DNA from: an uncultured Chitinophagaceae bacterium
GTDB taxonomy: Bacteria; Bacteroidota; Bacteroidia; Chitinophagales; Chitinophagaceae
DNA: 30,837 bases
Assembly: GCA_934502905.1 (NCBI GenBank)
Contig: CAKSVK010000021.1
Location: forward strand, 1 to 30,837
Direction of reading: 5' to 3'
Shown: piece by piece, positions 1 to 9,789 of the stretch
Layout of the letters: every line of letters starts with the position of its first letter
How positions within the stretch are numbered: position 1 is the stretch's first letter
Program-made: the position numbers and the translations under genes
The notes under the pieces: generated by a model
What the model was told of the DNA's origin: nothing
Database searches by the model: none
The model's input: only the letters and a program-made list of their open reading frames with translations

Positions 1-1497
1 GCATACGAATTGCTTACCCGGACAGATATCATACCTGTACTGATTGAGCAGGATAGCCAGGTAGGCGGCTTATCGAAAACCATAAATGTAGATGGAAACA
101 GGATAGATATCGGGGGACATCGCTTTTTCTCAAAGTCGCAAAGAGTTGTTGACTGGTGGTTCCGCTTTCTTCCCCTGGCAAACAGCGCAGGGAAAAACCT
201 GTCGATCAGGTATCAGAATAAAACAGCTGAGATCGGTACTTCTTTGCCGGCCGCAACCGATAAGGATGCAGTAATGTTGTTGCGCCCCAGGAAGTCGAGG
301 ATCTTTCATGCAAACCAGTTCTTTGATTATCCTTTGCAGCTGACAGGGAAGACGCTTAGGGGGCTGGGTATAACTAAAGTAATAAAAATAGCATTTTCCT
401 ATGGTAAGCGCAGGCTGTTTCCCCTCCGGCCGGAAATAAACCTGGAACAGTTTTTTAAGAACCAGTTTGGAGAAGAGCTGTACTATACCTTTTTTAAAGA
501 TTATACTGAAAAAGTGTGGGGTGTGCCGTGTGATCAGCTACCGGCGGACTGGGGGCGTCAGCGTGTGAAAAGCCTGGACGTTGCAGGAGTGGTAAAACAT
601 GCGTTGCGATCAGTTTTTTTCCGGGATAAAGATATAAGACAGGCAAAGACAAAAACAAGCCTGATAGAACAGTTTTTATACCCTATGTATGGTCCTGGGC
701 AAATGTGGGAAACAGTTGCAAAGTCTGTCCGGGATATGGGAGGAGAGATACTGCTCAACACCAGCATAACAAAAATATCCGGAGACGGAGACCGGAATAT
801 CACATCCGTTACGGCTACAGATCGCCACACCGGCCTGACTACAGTATACCGGGGCGATTTGTTTTTTTCTTCTATGCCGGTAAGAGAGCTCGTTGAAAAA
901 ATACAGGGCCTCAGGGTCACGGATAAGGTTGCCTCCGTAGCAAGATCGTTGGAATACCGTGATTTCCTTATTGTGGGTATTCTCTGTCAAAGAGCACGTC
1001 GTAATGATATAACGGATAACTGGATCTACATCCAGGAAAAGGATATCCAGGCTGGAAGGGTTCAGTTTTTTCATAACTGGAGCCCGGGGATGGTACAGGA
1101 CCCGGATACGTGCTGGATAGGGGTGGAGTATTTCTGCAATGAAACAGACAGCTTCTGGCAGCAGTCTGATGACGGCATCGCTGAATTTGCGGTGGATGAA
1201 ATGGACAGGATACAGCTCATTGAACGTGATGCTGTTTTAAAAACGAAAGTGATAAGGGTGAAAAAAGCATATCCATCCTATTTTGGCAGCTATAAAGAAT
1301 TTGGGGTAGTGCAGGCATTTTTGAGCGAGGTTGAAAACCTGTATCCTGTAGGAAGAAATGGTATGCATCGTTACAATAATACTGACCACAGCATGTTGAC
1401 AGCGATGGCTGCGGTGGATGCTATTGTGGAAGGACGAAAAGATAAGTCTTCCGTCTGGGCTGTTAATACAGACGATTCATACAGCGAGGAAGTATAA
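1..1497 (+). CDS. FAD-dependent oxidoreductase (amine oxidase / UDP-galactopyranose mutase-like), 5' end cut off
   Basis: The frame is open from base 1 (Ala-Tyr-Glu-Leu-Leu...), so the gene begins upstream of the window; the TTG at base 10 is not a convincing start. Roughly the first 15-20 residues, including the GxGxxG nucleotide-binding loop of the Rossmann fold, are missing. What remains shows the second half of the FAD site (QVGGLSKT, then [11 protein letters not shown]), an internal MYGPGQMWE segment, and a C-terminal [16 protein letters not shown] segment typical of the flavin-binding end of amine-oxidase/protoporphyrinogen-oxidase-like proteins. Such proteins in Bacteroidota are often annotated only as NAD(P)/FAD-dependent oxidoreductases and are frequently near cell-surface glycan genes. 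The substrate cannot be read from sequence. The gene is convergent with the TPR gene at 1555. Family assignment is fairly sure, function is not. Confidence 0.85.
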   Translation, partial: AYELLTRTDIIPVLIEQDSQVGGLSKTINVDGNRIDIGGHRFFSKSQRVVDWWFRFLPLANSAGKNLSIRYQNKTAEIGTSLPAATDKDAVMLLRPRKSRIFHANQFFDYPLQLTGKTLRGLGITKVIKIAFSYGKRRLFPLRPEINLEQFFKNQFGEELYYTFFKDYTEKVWGVPCDQLPADWGRQRVKSLDVAGVVKHALRSVFFRDKDIRQAKTKTSLIEQFLYPMYGPGQMWETVAKSVRDMGGEILLNTSITKISGDGDRNITSVTATDRHTGLTTVYRGDLFFSSMPVRELVEKIQGLRVTDKVASVARSLEYRDFLIVGILCQRARRNDITDNWIYIQEKDIQAGRVQFFHNWSPGMVQDPDTCWIGVEYFCNETDSFWQQSDDGIAEFAVDEMDRIQLIERDAVLKTKVIRVKKAYPSYFGSYKEFGVVQAFLSEVENLYPVGRNGMHRYNNTDHSMLTAMAAVDAIVEGRKDKSSVWAVNTDDSYSEEV

Positions 1498-1499
1498 TG

Positions 1500-1532
1500 C
1501 CGGGTGGTTTAAGGTCTCTCAACACCTCCCGG
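1500..1532. terminator. Weak hairpin between convergent genes
   Basis: CCGGG at 1500-1504 can pair with CCCGG at 1528-1532, and GGT (1506-1508) with ACC (1524-1526) across one T-T mismatch, leaving a 15-nt loop. It lies just after the stop of the oxidoreductase and before the end of the TPR gene. Neither strand has a T-run after the stem, so this is only a possible termination or mRNA-end structure. Confidence 0.25.
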
Positions 1533-1554
1533 AATGCAAATGGAAAACTTCGGA

Positions 1555-2973
1555 TTAGAAAGACTTTTTTTTCCTGTAAAAGGCGATCACATCTACTACC
1601 TGCTGATTTTGCAGGATGGTGGGGTTCAGCTCTATGAACTTTTTAAGCATTTTTGGCGCTTTTTCCATCGCCGTATGCAACAACAGCAGGGCTTCCTTGC
1701 TTTTGCCGGCGGCAAAAAGTACAGCGCTCTTGTAAAAAGTAAAAATAGGCTTATCCCCCGCAACCTCCATCGCAATGGTGATCTGGTCCATTGCTTCTTC
1801 CAGAAAGTTATTGGAATACAGGCAGCGTATCAGGGCTTCCCATCCGCCTACTCCTTTGGGGCGGGCTTTAACTACATTAGAGAAATAAACAATTGCTTCT
1901 TTGGGCTTCCCGAGTTCCAGAAGACATTCTCCCATAGCCAGGTTGTATTCCGGCTGCATTTTGTGAATCCGTATTGCCGATTCAAGGTATTGAATTGCCT
2001 TACCCAATGACATTTCGTTGATATAGGTGCAGGCTATTTTGTAGTAGATCTTACTGTCGTCAGCATTTAAATGTGCTGCTTTTTTATAGTAAAACCGTGC
2101 CTGTGCATATTTTTTGAGCTTGTCATAACAATACCCGATCGCTTCGTAAATAACATCTTCCGGGCGGGACAATTCTATCACCTTTTCCAACGCTTCAATA
2201 GCATCGCGGTATTTTCTGAGCTTGATATAGGCGTCCGCCATATTCCTGTACGCATAGTCAAACTTTTCATTGATAGCGATCGCATACTTATAAGCATCCA
2301 CCGATTTTTCATAAAGCTTTAATCCCTGGAAAGCAGCTCCCAGGTTAAACCATGCAAGCTCATTGTAAGGAAGTTCGTTGATTATTTGCTGGTGAAGCCG
2401 TATGCTTTCTTCGCTCCTCCCGGTAAAATCTGTCCAGAAACAGATCTTGTAAAGAGCCTCTTCATTGGATGGGTCACTTTCCAGAATATGGGCAAGGCAA
2501 TCGAATACCTTGTCGAATTCTTCATAATCGTCGTATACATCAGAAAGCTCAAACAGCAGGTTGATCCGTTCTTCCCCTTCAAATTGTTCCAGCGCTTTTT
2601 CCAGCAGGGCCACTGCTTTCTCGTGTTCATCCAGTGCCAGAAAAATGTCGGTTTTCAGGATGCAGATATCAATATCCGTGCTGTCGAAGATCTCCGCCTG
2701 TTCCAGTAACGTAAGCGCTTCGTTGTATTTTCTGCCGGCGATCAGCAGGTCGGCTTTTTTCACCATCAGCGATGCGGAGTAGGGAAAAAGCTCCATACCG
2801 GCTTCGGCCGCTTCAAGTGCCATAGGCAGGTTATCCCTTTCATCAAAATAATCTATGATTTTTTCAAAAGCTTCTTCTTCCAGGAACCTGTGAGACTGTC
2901 CCTGTCGCAGTTTCTCAAATTGTGCTAATAAATCCCGAATTTCATGGTCGTAGTCCTGCGGATTTTCTTTCAT
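1555..2973 (-). CDS. Tetratricopeptide-repeat (TPR) protein
   Basis: A 472-residue acidic protein made almost wholly of tandem helical repeats of about 34 residues. Typical TPR signatures can be seen, such as LAWFNLGAAFQGLKLYEKSV, YAYRNMADAYIKLRKYRDAI and VIYEAIGYCYDKLKKYAQAR, spaced by one repeat. No signal peptide or membrane segment is visible, so it is probably a cytoplasmic scaffold or adaptor. TPR proteins of this kind bind peptides or partner proteins; the partner here is unknown. The start at 2973 (MKENPQDYDHEIRD) is the only sensible Met. A 14-bp palindrome lies 29 bp upstream (3002-3015). The gene is divergent from the small exported protein at 3127 and convergent with the oxidoreductase. 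Family call is sure, role unknown. Confidence 0.9.
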   Translation of the reverse strand: MKENPQDYDHEIRDLLAQFEKLRQGQSHRFLEEEAFEKIIDYFDERDNLPMALEAAEAGMELFPYSASLMVKKADLLIAGRKYNEALTLLEQAEIFDSTDIDICILKTDIFLALDEHEKAVALLEKALEQFEGEERINLLFELSDVYDDYEEFDKVFDCLAHILESDPSNEEALYKICFWTDFTGRSEESIRLHQQIINELPYNELAWFNLGAAFQGLKLYEKSVDAYKYAIAINEKFDYAYRNMADAYIKLRKYRDAIEALEKVIELSRPEDVIYEAIGYCYDKLKKYAQARFYYKKAAHLNADDSKIYYKIACTYINEMSLGKAIQYLESAIRIHKMQPEYNLAMGECLLELGKPKEAIVYFSNVVKARPKGVGGWEALIRCLYSNNFLEEAMDQITIAMEVAGDKPIFTFYKSAVLFAAGKSKEALLLLHTAMEKAPKMLKKFIELNPTILQNQQVVDVIAFYRKKKSF

Positions 2974-3001
2974 TGGAGATCAAGTTGGGGTAAATTAGTG
3001 T

Positions 3002-3015
3002 TTTGTACGTACAAA
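3002..3015. promoter_or_regulatory. 14-bp perfect palindrome upstream of the TPR gene
   Basis: TTTGTACGTACAAA is a perfect palindrome 29 bp upstream of the TPR start. On the minus strand the sequence TGGATTTG, one base off the Bacteroidota -7 consensus TAnnTTTG, runs into it. It could be an operator, but a 14-bp palindrome can occur by chance in 30 kb. Confidence 0.25.
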
Positions 3016-3088
3016 TCCAACTTTTCGATGAGTTTTTGGGTATTATGTAACAAATTTCCGGCTTTTACGTATTATTTCAGTTGGGTGG

Positions 3089-3118
3089 TTGTATAATTAA
3101 AAAAAAGTTGTAGATTTG
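3089..3118 (+). promoter_or_regulatory. Bacteroidota-type promoter for the small exported protein gene
   Basis: TTG at 3089-3091 is followed after 19 nt by TAGATTTG at 3111-3118, an exact match to the -7 box TAnnTTTG used by the Bacteroidota primary sigma factor. The ATG is at 3127, only 8 nt after the box, so the transcript would have almost no 5' leader. Confidence 0.6.
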
Positions 3119-3126
3119 TTGTAGTT

Positions 3127-3522
3127 ATGGTAAAAAATGAGAAAATATTAAGGTCATCTGTTAAAATAGGTGTTGCATTGGCAGCCCTTTTTGCCGTGAC
3201 ACAATGTGTTTTTGCCATTACAGGTTTTGGTTTCTTCTCCGGCGGAGAGGATAAGGGTAAAAAGGGAACCAATTCATTTTCAGATATCAAGTCATCTGTT
3301 ACTTTTTCTATAAAGGATACTTACGGGATAAGCAGTAAGGAAGCTTTTACACAATCCCACAATAAGGCGTTATCATCTTCTGGTACCGCTGCTAACAATT
3401 CCATCGTTACTTACAGAAAAGGAAATGTGGTGTATATTCTTCCTTATAAAGGCCAGAAGGGTGTGAAAATGCCTGGTTTTATTTCGCTTTCTCCTAATCA
3501 GAAAGTGCCTTTAAACCGTTAA
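3127..3522 (+). CDS. Small exported protein of unknown function
   Basis: A 131-residue protein that I do not recognise. Residues 1-30 look like a signal peptide: basic start (MVKNEKILRSSVK), hydrophobic core (IGVALAALFAVTQCVFA) and likely cleavage after Ala-30. The Cys in TQCVFA is not in a good lipobox. The mature part is short, Ser/Lys/Gly-rich, with a lysine-rich stretch (GGEDKGKKG) followed by a segment rich in beta-formers (NSIVTYRKGNVVYILPYKG). It probably acts in the periplasm or at the envelope. It has its own predicted promoter at 3089-3118, and its stop codon overlaps the stop of the convergent gene at 3519, which supports this being a real gene. Base use is like that of its neighbours. 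Confidence 0.7.
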   Translation: MVKNEKILRSSVKIGVALAALFAVTQCVFAITGFGFFSGGEDKGKKGTNSFSDIKSSVTFSIKDTYGISSKEAFTQSHNKALSSSGTAANNSIVTYRKGNVVYILPYKGQKGVKMPGFISLSPNQKVPLNR

Positions 3523-4184
3523 TTCGATTTCTGAAGATTTTTACTTTCCTCGAATGTCAATTGTCTGAAACCTGTTTTAGGTAAGCTAAACTTTTGCGCA
3601 GGTACCGGGTCGAAGCTGATTTTAGAGGCGGTATACCGTACTTTGAAGTTACCGACAGTAGATTCATATTCCAGGGGAAAACCAGGCAGGTTTTTGAACT
3701 GGTAGTCGTAATCCTTGTTCTCGGTGGCGAGGTCTGTGGTGTAATATACGATAAAGCTACTGCCGTCTTTTAGCTTTGCCACGGCTTTTTTACAGTCATA
3801 TCCCGCAATATTTTTTAAAGGAGCCTTATTATCGTCGGTAAAAACGATGCCGTCGTACTTTTTGTTCATCTCCTGCCAGTCCTTTTTGGTCATATTGATC
3901 ATAAGCTTCTGATTTCCAAACTCTTTAAGGACTGCTCCTTCTCCGTTAGCGGCATTTTGCAGGGTAACGGTGGTACCAAGGGGGGTGACCATCTCTGTGC
4001 GGCTCTGGTTGCTTTTCAGGTAAATAGTAGTAGTAACACCGTCAAACATATCCGCCAGCTGGGGTTCTTTACTTCCGGTTTGTACGGTAGTAAAATATAC
4101 AATCGTGCCTTCCGACAATACTTTTTGCGCCTGTACCTGCAAAAGGACGGGTAGTAACAGGAGGGTCAGAGCTGCTCTAAACAT
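3519..4184 (-). CDS. Exported protein of unknown function (DUF4412/GLPGLI-like)
   Basis: A 221-residue protein with a clear signal peptide (MFRAALTLLLLPVLLQVQAQ, cleavage near residue 19). The mature part has alternating beta-strands, including EGTIVYFTTVQTG near the start, a QSRTEMVTPLG segment, a LMINMTKKDW segment, an AGYDCKKAVAKLKDGSS segment with one Cys, and a FPLEYESTVGNFKVRYTASKI segment. That order (strands ending in a 'GYxCKKA' and 'PLE' region) resembles the DUF4412 or GLPGLI families of secreted Bacteroidota proteins; this is from memory of the families and not a search result. It lies 87 bp downstream of yidC on the same strand and may be co-transcribed with it. Its stop codon overlaps by 3 bp with that of the convergent gene at 3127. 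No catalytic motif is visible. Confidence 0.75.
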   Translation of the reverse strand: MFRAALTLLLLPVLLQVQAQKVLSEGTIVYFTTVQTGSKEPQLADMFDGVTTTIYLKSNQSRTEMVTPLGTTVTLQNAANGEGAVLKEFGNQKLMINMTKKDWQEMNKKYDGIVFTDDNKAPLKNIAGYDCKKAVAKLKDGSSFIVYYTTDLATENKDYDYQFKNLPGFPLEYESTVGNFKVRYTASKISFDPVPAQKFSLPKTGFRQLTFEESKNLQKSN

Positions 4185-4271
4185 TCTTCTTTTTTAATAA
4201 AGATAGAAAATAACCGAAGAAGGTTGTATTGACACCTGGTAAATATGACGGTCATTTTCTCTTCAAACGGC

Positions 4272-6107
4272 TTATTTCCCTTTTTGTTGCTGTTTGCTTT
4301 TCATATCCTGCAGTTTCTTCTGGGTTTCCTGCATCTGTTCCAGCCGTTCCTGCCATTTGCTTTTGGTCTTGGGCTTTTTCTTGTTTTCCTGCAGCTTGGC
4401 CAGAATCTTATCATGATCGATGATAAAATTCTGGATAATATACTGGAGTACCAGTGTGATAAGATTGGACACAGTATAATACCAGGTCAATGCGGCCGGC
4501 AGGCTGTTGAAGATACCCAGTAGCATTACCGGGAATATATAGGGCATATATTTCAGCATCGGGTTATCCTGGGTGGGTGTTTGCGCCATGCTGTATATGG
4601 ATATCAGCAAGCTGGTAACGGTGGCCAGCAGGGTAAATAAGCTGATGTGGCTGCCATAAAAAGGTATGTTGAAGCCAAAATCCAGGATAGAGTCGTATGA
4701 TGAAAGATCTGTCGCCCATAAAAAGTCTTTTCCCCTGAGATCGATGGATGCGTTAAAAAAGCTATACAATGAGAAAAAGATCGGTATTTGCAGCAGCGCG
4801 GGTATACATCCGCCCAATGGGTTAACACCGGCACTCCTGAACAGCTTCATCTGCTCCATGGCATAAGCCTGCTGATCATCTTTGAGCTTGGCCTTCAATA
4901 CATCCAGTTCAGGACGCAAAGCTTTCATTTTTGCGCCGCTGAGGTAACTGCTGTATACAAGCGGCGATGTTAACAACCTGATGAATATGGTAAGCAGGTC
5001 AATCACAACGCCATAGTTGCTGAAGAACTTCGTGAAGAAATCAAACACAGGCATGATCAGCCACTTGTTGATATATTTTACAAAGGCATAAATGCCCTGT
5101 CCGAGATTGATCACATTTTGAAGTCCTATGTCGTAATTTTTCAGGATCTTATAATCATTAGGCCCGTAATAGATCTGCATAGGCACGGAAACACTGTTAT
5201 CCGCAGGCAGGTTTATTTTCAGGTTTGCCGTGGCTGCTGTTATCAGGCCTGTGCTGTCCTGCTCTTCCGTGCAATTAACGCTACCGGAAGCAAACCCGTT
5301 TTTCGCGATAAGAGTGGAATTAAAGAATTTCTGCTTCAGGCTTAGCCATTTTACCGGGGCATTGAACTGTTCGCTGTAGGAACGACCAAGTGTAAAATAA
5401 TCATAGTCGTCTTTTGTCCAGTAACCGATCTGGGTCTCTCTTTTTTCCGTTACAATATCTTTTTCATGCTGCCAAAGCTGGTTTTGCCAGGTCAGGTTCA
5501 TGCTGTTTTGCGTAAAAAGGGTATTGGCGCCGGAAACATCTATTACCCAATCCAGCATATAATCATCTTTTTTGATGGTATATGTATGGGTGATGCTTTG
5601 ACCGGATGAATCAGTCAGGGTATATGAAATTGACTGCCCGTTTTCCACGGTTTTTACTTCTCCGCCTTCAAAATACAGGTCGTTTACCTGGATAGCCCTG
5701 TTAGAAGAAGTGTTGATGGGGTAAGTGATCTTGTCAAAGTTACCTTCAACCAGCTTAACAGCCTGGCTGTCAATCGAGTTGTATTGCTTCAACGCCACCT
5801 GCCTGGGTTGTCCGCCCCTATTGGAGAAAACGATTCTCAGCACTTCGTTTTCCAGTACTGCTTCTTTTTCTTCCCCATCCGCATTGAACTGGCCGGCGGA
5901 GGCTATCCTTTCCCTGGTTTCCCTGTGCATGGAATCGCGGCGAACCAGGTTACTGTCTATTTTAGGTTGTGTAAGCGCTATGGAGTCCTGTATACGTTTT
6001 TGTTCTTTTTCCAGGTCTGTCTGCCCCTGCCTTGTAAAATAAAAAAATCCCATGAACATCAATCCAAGCAGGGCAAACCCGATAACAGCATTCTTGTCAA
6101 ACTGCAT
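4272..6107 (-). CDS. yidC: Membrane protein insertase YidC
   Basis: A 611-residue inner-membrane protein that inserts and folds other membrane proteins, alone or with the Sec translocon. It has an N-terminal transmembrane helix (NAVIGFALLGLMFMGFFYF), then a large periplasmic beta domain (about residues 60-340, e.g. LENEVLRIVFSNRGGQPRQV), and the conserved five-helix YidC/Oxa1 core in the C-terminal third, with GGCIPALLQIPIFFSLYSFF and YYTVSNLITLVLQYIIQNFI. The C-terminal tail is rich in Lys and Gln (KTKSKWQERLEQMQETQKK...), as is common for ribosome-contacting tails in this phylum. The length is normal for Gram-negative YidC. It is 92 bp downstream of pyrG on the same strand and has its own candidate promoter box at 6130-6137 inside a perfect palindrome. 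Identification is sure. Confidence 0.98.
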   Translation of the reverse strand: MQFDKNAVIGFALLGLMFMGFFYFTRQGQTDLEKEQKRIQDSIALTQPKIDSNLVRRDSMHRETRERIASAGQFNADGEEKEAVLENEVLRIVFSNRGGQPRQVALKQYNSIDSQAVKLVEGNFDKITYPINTSSNRAIQVNDLYFEGGEVKTVENGQSISYTLTDSSGQSITHTYTIKKDDYMLDWVIDVSGANTLFTQNSMNLTWQNQLWQHEKDIVTEKRETQIGYWTKDDYDYFTLGRSYSEQFNAPVKWLSLKQKFFNSTLIAKNGFASGSVNCTEEQDSTGLITAATANLKINLPADNSVSVPMQIYYGPNDYKILKNYDIGLQNVINLGQGIYAFVKYINKWLIMPVFDFFTKFFSNYGVVIDLLTIFIRLLTSPLVYSSYLSGAKMKALRPELDVLKAKLKDDQQAYAMEQMKLFRSAGVNPLGGCIPALLQIPIFFSLYSFFNASIDLRGKDFLWATDLSSYDSILDFGFNIPFYGSHISLFTLLATVTSLLISIYSMAQTPTQDNPMLKYMPYIFPVMLLGIFNSLPAALTWYYTVSNLITLVLQYIIQNFIIDHDKILAKLQENKKKPKTKSKWQERLEQMQETQKKLQDMKSKQQQKGK

Positions 6108-6129
6108 TTTTCCTTAAAATTTGAGTGGG

Positions 6130-6146
6130 CAAAGGTAATACCTTTG
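6130..6146. promoter_or_regulatory. Perfect 17-bp palindrome containing the yidC -7 box
   Basis: CAAAGGTAaTACCTTTG has two perfect 8-bp arms around one central base. Read on the minus strand, bases 6130-6137 give TACCTTTG, an exact TAnnTTTG box 22 nt upstream of the yidC ATG; the other arm gives the same box on the plus strand. No clear -33 TTTG is seen at the right distance. A repressor or activator binding here would directly control yidC. Confidence 0.4.
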
Positions 6147-6199
6147 ACTAAACTTTTGGTTTAATAGGAGATATAGTTTCAAATGAAAAACGGATAAGA

Positions 6200-7924
<1,725 letters not shown>

Positions 7925-7957
7925 TTAAACTAATTGAAAAATTGCTCTGAGGTCGTG

Positions 7958-7987
7958 CAAAGTTACAGTTTTTTTATTGCGTACAAA
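7958..7987 (-). promoter_or_regulatory. Bacteroidota-type promoter for pyrG
   Basis: Read on the minus strand, TTTG (7984-7987), 18 nt, TAACTTTG (7958-7965): both boxes match the Bacteroidota primary sigma consensus. Transcription would start near 7950-7955 and leave an AT-rich leader of about 100 nt before the pyrG ATG at 7852. Confidence 0.65.
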
Positions 7988-8015
7988 AAAACATACACCC
8001 ACCGAATGTGGATAA

Positions 8016-9227
8016 TTACAAGGAAACCTTTTTTATCCAATCCCTGCCGCTTTCATCCTTTATCTTCAGAATGTAAATACCTCCGGAAACTATGGGAATA
8101 ATCTTCAGATCGGATGACAAGGTGTTTTTTTCTATTATTTTACCATTGATGTCGTAGAGTATATAATGCAGGTTTTTTGTTGTTCTCCTGCGTATAATGA
8201 TCTGGTTATTGGCGCCATGAACCGTGTAAGGTATTTTGGGCGTTTCCAGTTGTATCCGCTGTGTATCGCTATAGATCGTGTTACCATTTAGGTGAACTGC
8301 TGCGATCCGGTAAAACAAAACGGTGCTGATGGATACCGCATTGGAATGCAAATAGGAAAAAGAGCCGGCGCTTTGCCCGTTCGGGTTAACATTTACTTCT
8401 CCCGCATTTGTCCACTCGCTGGTGCCGCTTTTGCTGTATTGAATTACAAATGTTGCCGGTTCCAGGTGGCTTGCATCCCAGGTCAGCAATACGTTCTCAT
8501 ATTCTGCTTTCAGTTTGAAATCCGAAAAGGTGATGGGCAATACCCGGTCGCACACTTCGGTGATCAGGCTGCTGTTTTTCACCCTGTCGAAGAGAATGGC
8601 ATGTCCCGCGTTATTCAGGTGTATGTTATCGTAGTTATATGCGGGCTCTATCCTACCGTCCGGTTGTGCCAGGCCGGTCCAGAAATCAATATATTTATTG
8701 CCAAATGTGACCTGGAGCCAGTCCCGCATTTCTATCAGCATGTTTCTTTGGGCTTGCGAAAAATTATCCCTGGGCTGGGTAGAGGTGATCCAGACGGGGA
8801 CATTGTGATCTGTGGCATAATCTACCACCCTGGTAAAATTGGCTTTCTGGGTTTCTATAGGGATACTATTCGCTGCGTCATTAGAAGGAAAGTTTATAAG
8901 GATCGCATCCGGGTTTGCAACAACTGCTGCCTCAATATTTTTGGCAGGATCTACTGTAAAAGGGGAAGGAGGGGTGAAGGAGCTGGGCTGTATGTTATAG
9001 GTAGTGGTCGCACCCACCGCCAGGTTTATGACCTGGCAACCGGCATTTACAGAAGTTTGCAGGTAGCTGCGTAACAATGCGACATAAGAGTTGGAGGTAG
9101 GAGAAGCGCCCGTTCCTACAGAGGTAGAGGAACCCAGTACAACAACTTTAAAGGGCTGTGGACATACTTGAGCATGTACACCTGCGAACCACAGGGAAAA
9201 AACAAGGAACAGCAGCGCATTTTTCAT
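8016..9227 (-). CDS. Secreted SGNH/GDSL-type hydrolase with T9SS C-terminal domain
   Basis: A 403-residue secreted protein. The start at 9227 gives a clean signal peptide (MKNALLFLVFSLWFAGVHAQ); an in-frame ATG at 9284 lies upstream of the predicted promoter boxes and is rejected. The N-terminal part (about residues 26-220) is an SGNH hydrolase: block I is GSSTSVGTG (Ser34 the likely nucleophile, with Ser33 where GDSL enzymes have Asp), a block III-like INFPSND, and block V DNIHLNNAGH with Asp200 and His203. Residues about 225-325 look like a fibronectin type III or similar beta domain. The last about 70 residues (YILYDINGKIIEK... SGGIYILKIKD...KKVSL) match type A T9SS sorting domains, so the protein is likely exported to the cell surface. 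SGNH enzymes act as esterases or lipases, often on acetylated glycans; the substrate is unknown. Confidence 0.88.
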   Translation of the reverse strand: MKNALLFLVFSLWFAGVHAQVCPQPFKVVVLGSSTSVGTGASPTSNSYVALLRSYLQTSVNAGCQVINLAVGATTTYNIQPSSFTPPSPFTVDPAKNIEAAVVANPDAILINFPSNDAANSIPIETQKANFTRVVDYATDHNVPVWITSTQPRDNFSQAQRNMLIEMRDWLQVTFGNKYIDFWTGLAQPDGRIEPAYNYDNIHLNNAGHAILFDRVKNSSLITEVCDRVLPITFSDFKLKAEYENVLLTWDASHLEPATFVIQYSKSGTSEWTNAGEVNVNPNGQSAGSFSYLHSNAVSISTVLFYRIAAVHLNGNTIYSDTQRIQLETPKIPYTVHGANNQIIIRRRTTKNLHYILYDINGKIIEKNTLSSDLKIIPIVSGGIYILKIKDESGRDWIKKVSL

Positions 9228-9250
9228 ACCAACAGGGGAATATTTGGCAC

Positions 9251-9280
9251 CAAAAATAGCCCATTTTTGGCTAAAGCAAA
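9251..9280 (-). promoter_or_regulatory. Bacteroidota-type promoter for the SGNH hydrolase gene
   Basis: On the minus strand, TTTG (9277-9280), 18 nt, TATTTTTG (9251-9258), ending 23 nt before the ATG at 9227. Both boxes fit the consensus, and the placement excludes the longer reading frame that would start at 9284. Confidence 0.6.
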
Positions 9281-9311
9281 ACAATAGCCGGATGCCGGAA
9301 AGGAACTTGAT

Positions 9312-9341
9312 ATAAGGTAAGGGGATCAGGACTTACCTTAT
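9312..9341. repeat. Perfect 10-bp inverted repeat
   Basis: ATAAGGTAAG (9312-9321) and its exact complement CTTACCTTAT (9332-9341) flank a 10-nt loop. It lies upstream of the SGNH promoter. There is no T-run, so a regulator site or an mRNA hairpin is more likely than a terminator. Confidence 0.5.
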
Positions 9342-9493
9342 CTTCACTTCTTAATATTTTAAATAAACATAAATTGGCCGGGTAATATACAACTGTTGTC
9401 ATATTGCCACTGCTGAAAATCAATACAGGCCTTGTTTTCATCGCAGATGCACCCAGCCGGCAGAAAGATCAATCGTGTAGGTGCAGGATGGTT

Positions 9494-9509
9494 ATACTAT
9501 ATATAGTAT
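9494..9509. repeat. 16-bp perfect AT-rich palindrome
   Basis: ATACTATATATAGTAT reads the same on both strands. It lies in the gap before susC, 281 bp upstream of its start. It may be an operator, but AT-rich palindromes are the easiest to get by chance. Confidence 0.3.
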
Positions 9510-9789
9510 TTACTTTTAGTGCCTTAAGTATCTTTTATACCAAAACGAAGCTGTATGAACCATTTATCTTTTACACCGTATTTCCGGTCCACGTAATTAC
9601 CACTTTTTATTTTTTATGGCAGGTCAGTTATAACTCCTACTGGGAGGGGGCAGTTCATTGTTTCCCATAGACCGAAAGAACTTTTTTATTCATTTTAAAC
9701 TGGTTGCTTATGAATAATATCAATGGACCCTAAGGTCGCTCCTGAAATACGTTTTCCATTCATTATTTTATTTACACAAAACATTCATT

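Larger units (their letters stand above)
9281..9789. other. Intergenic regulatory region between the SGNH gene and susC
   Basis: About 510 bp without a convincing gene. It holds a perfect 10-bp inverted repeat with a 10-nt loop (9312-9321 with 9332-9341, ATAAGGTAAG and its complement), a 16-bp perfect palindrome ATACTATATATAGTAT (9494-9509), and two copies of CATTCATTAT (9757-9766 and 9782-9791), the second overlapping the susC start. The best -7-like box before susC is TACGTTTT (9748-9755), without a clear -33 partner. A possible 88-codon frame at 9404-9670 was judged unlikely to be a gene. No ECF sigma factor, anti-sigma factor or hybrid sensor lies next to susC. Confidence 0.5.

Noticed and set aside
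10..12. TTG as the start of the first gene
   Set aside because: The frame continues upstream to base 1, and the FAD-binding loop that must precede this point is missing, so the true start is outside the window.
9404..9670. 88-codon plus-strand frame with a hydrophobic C-terminal half
   Set aside because: It has no good promoter or leader, its hydrophobicity follows from T-rich DNA, and it runs through a 16-bp palindrome. I see no family resemblance, so I treat the region as intergenic.
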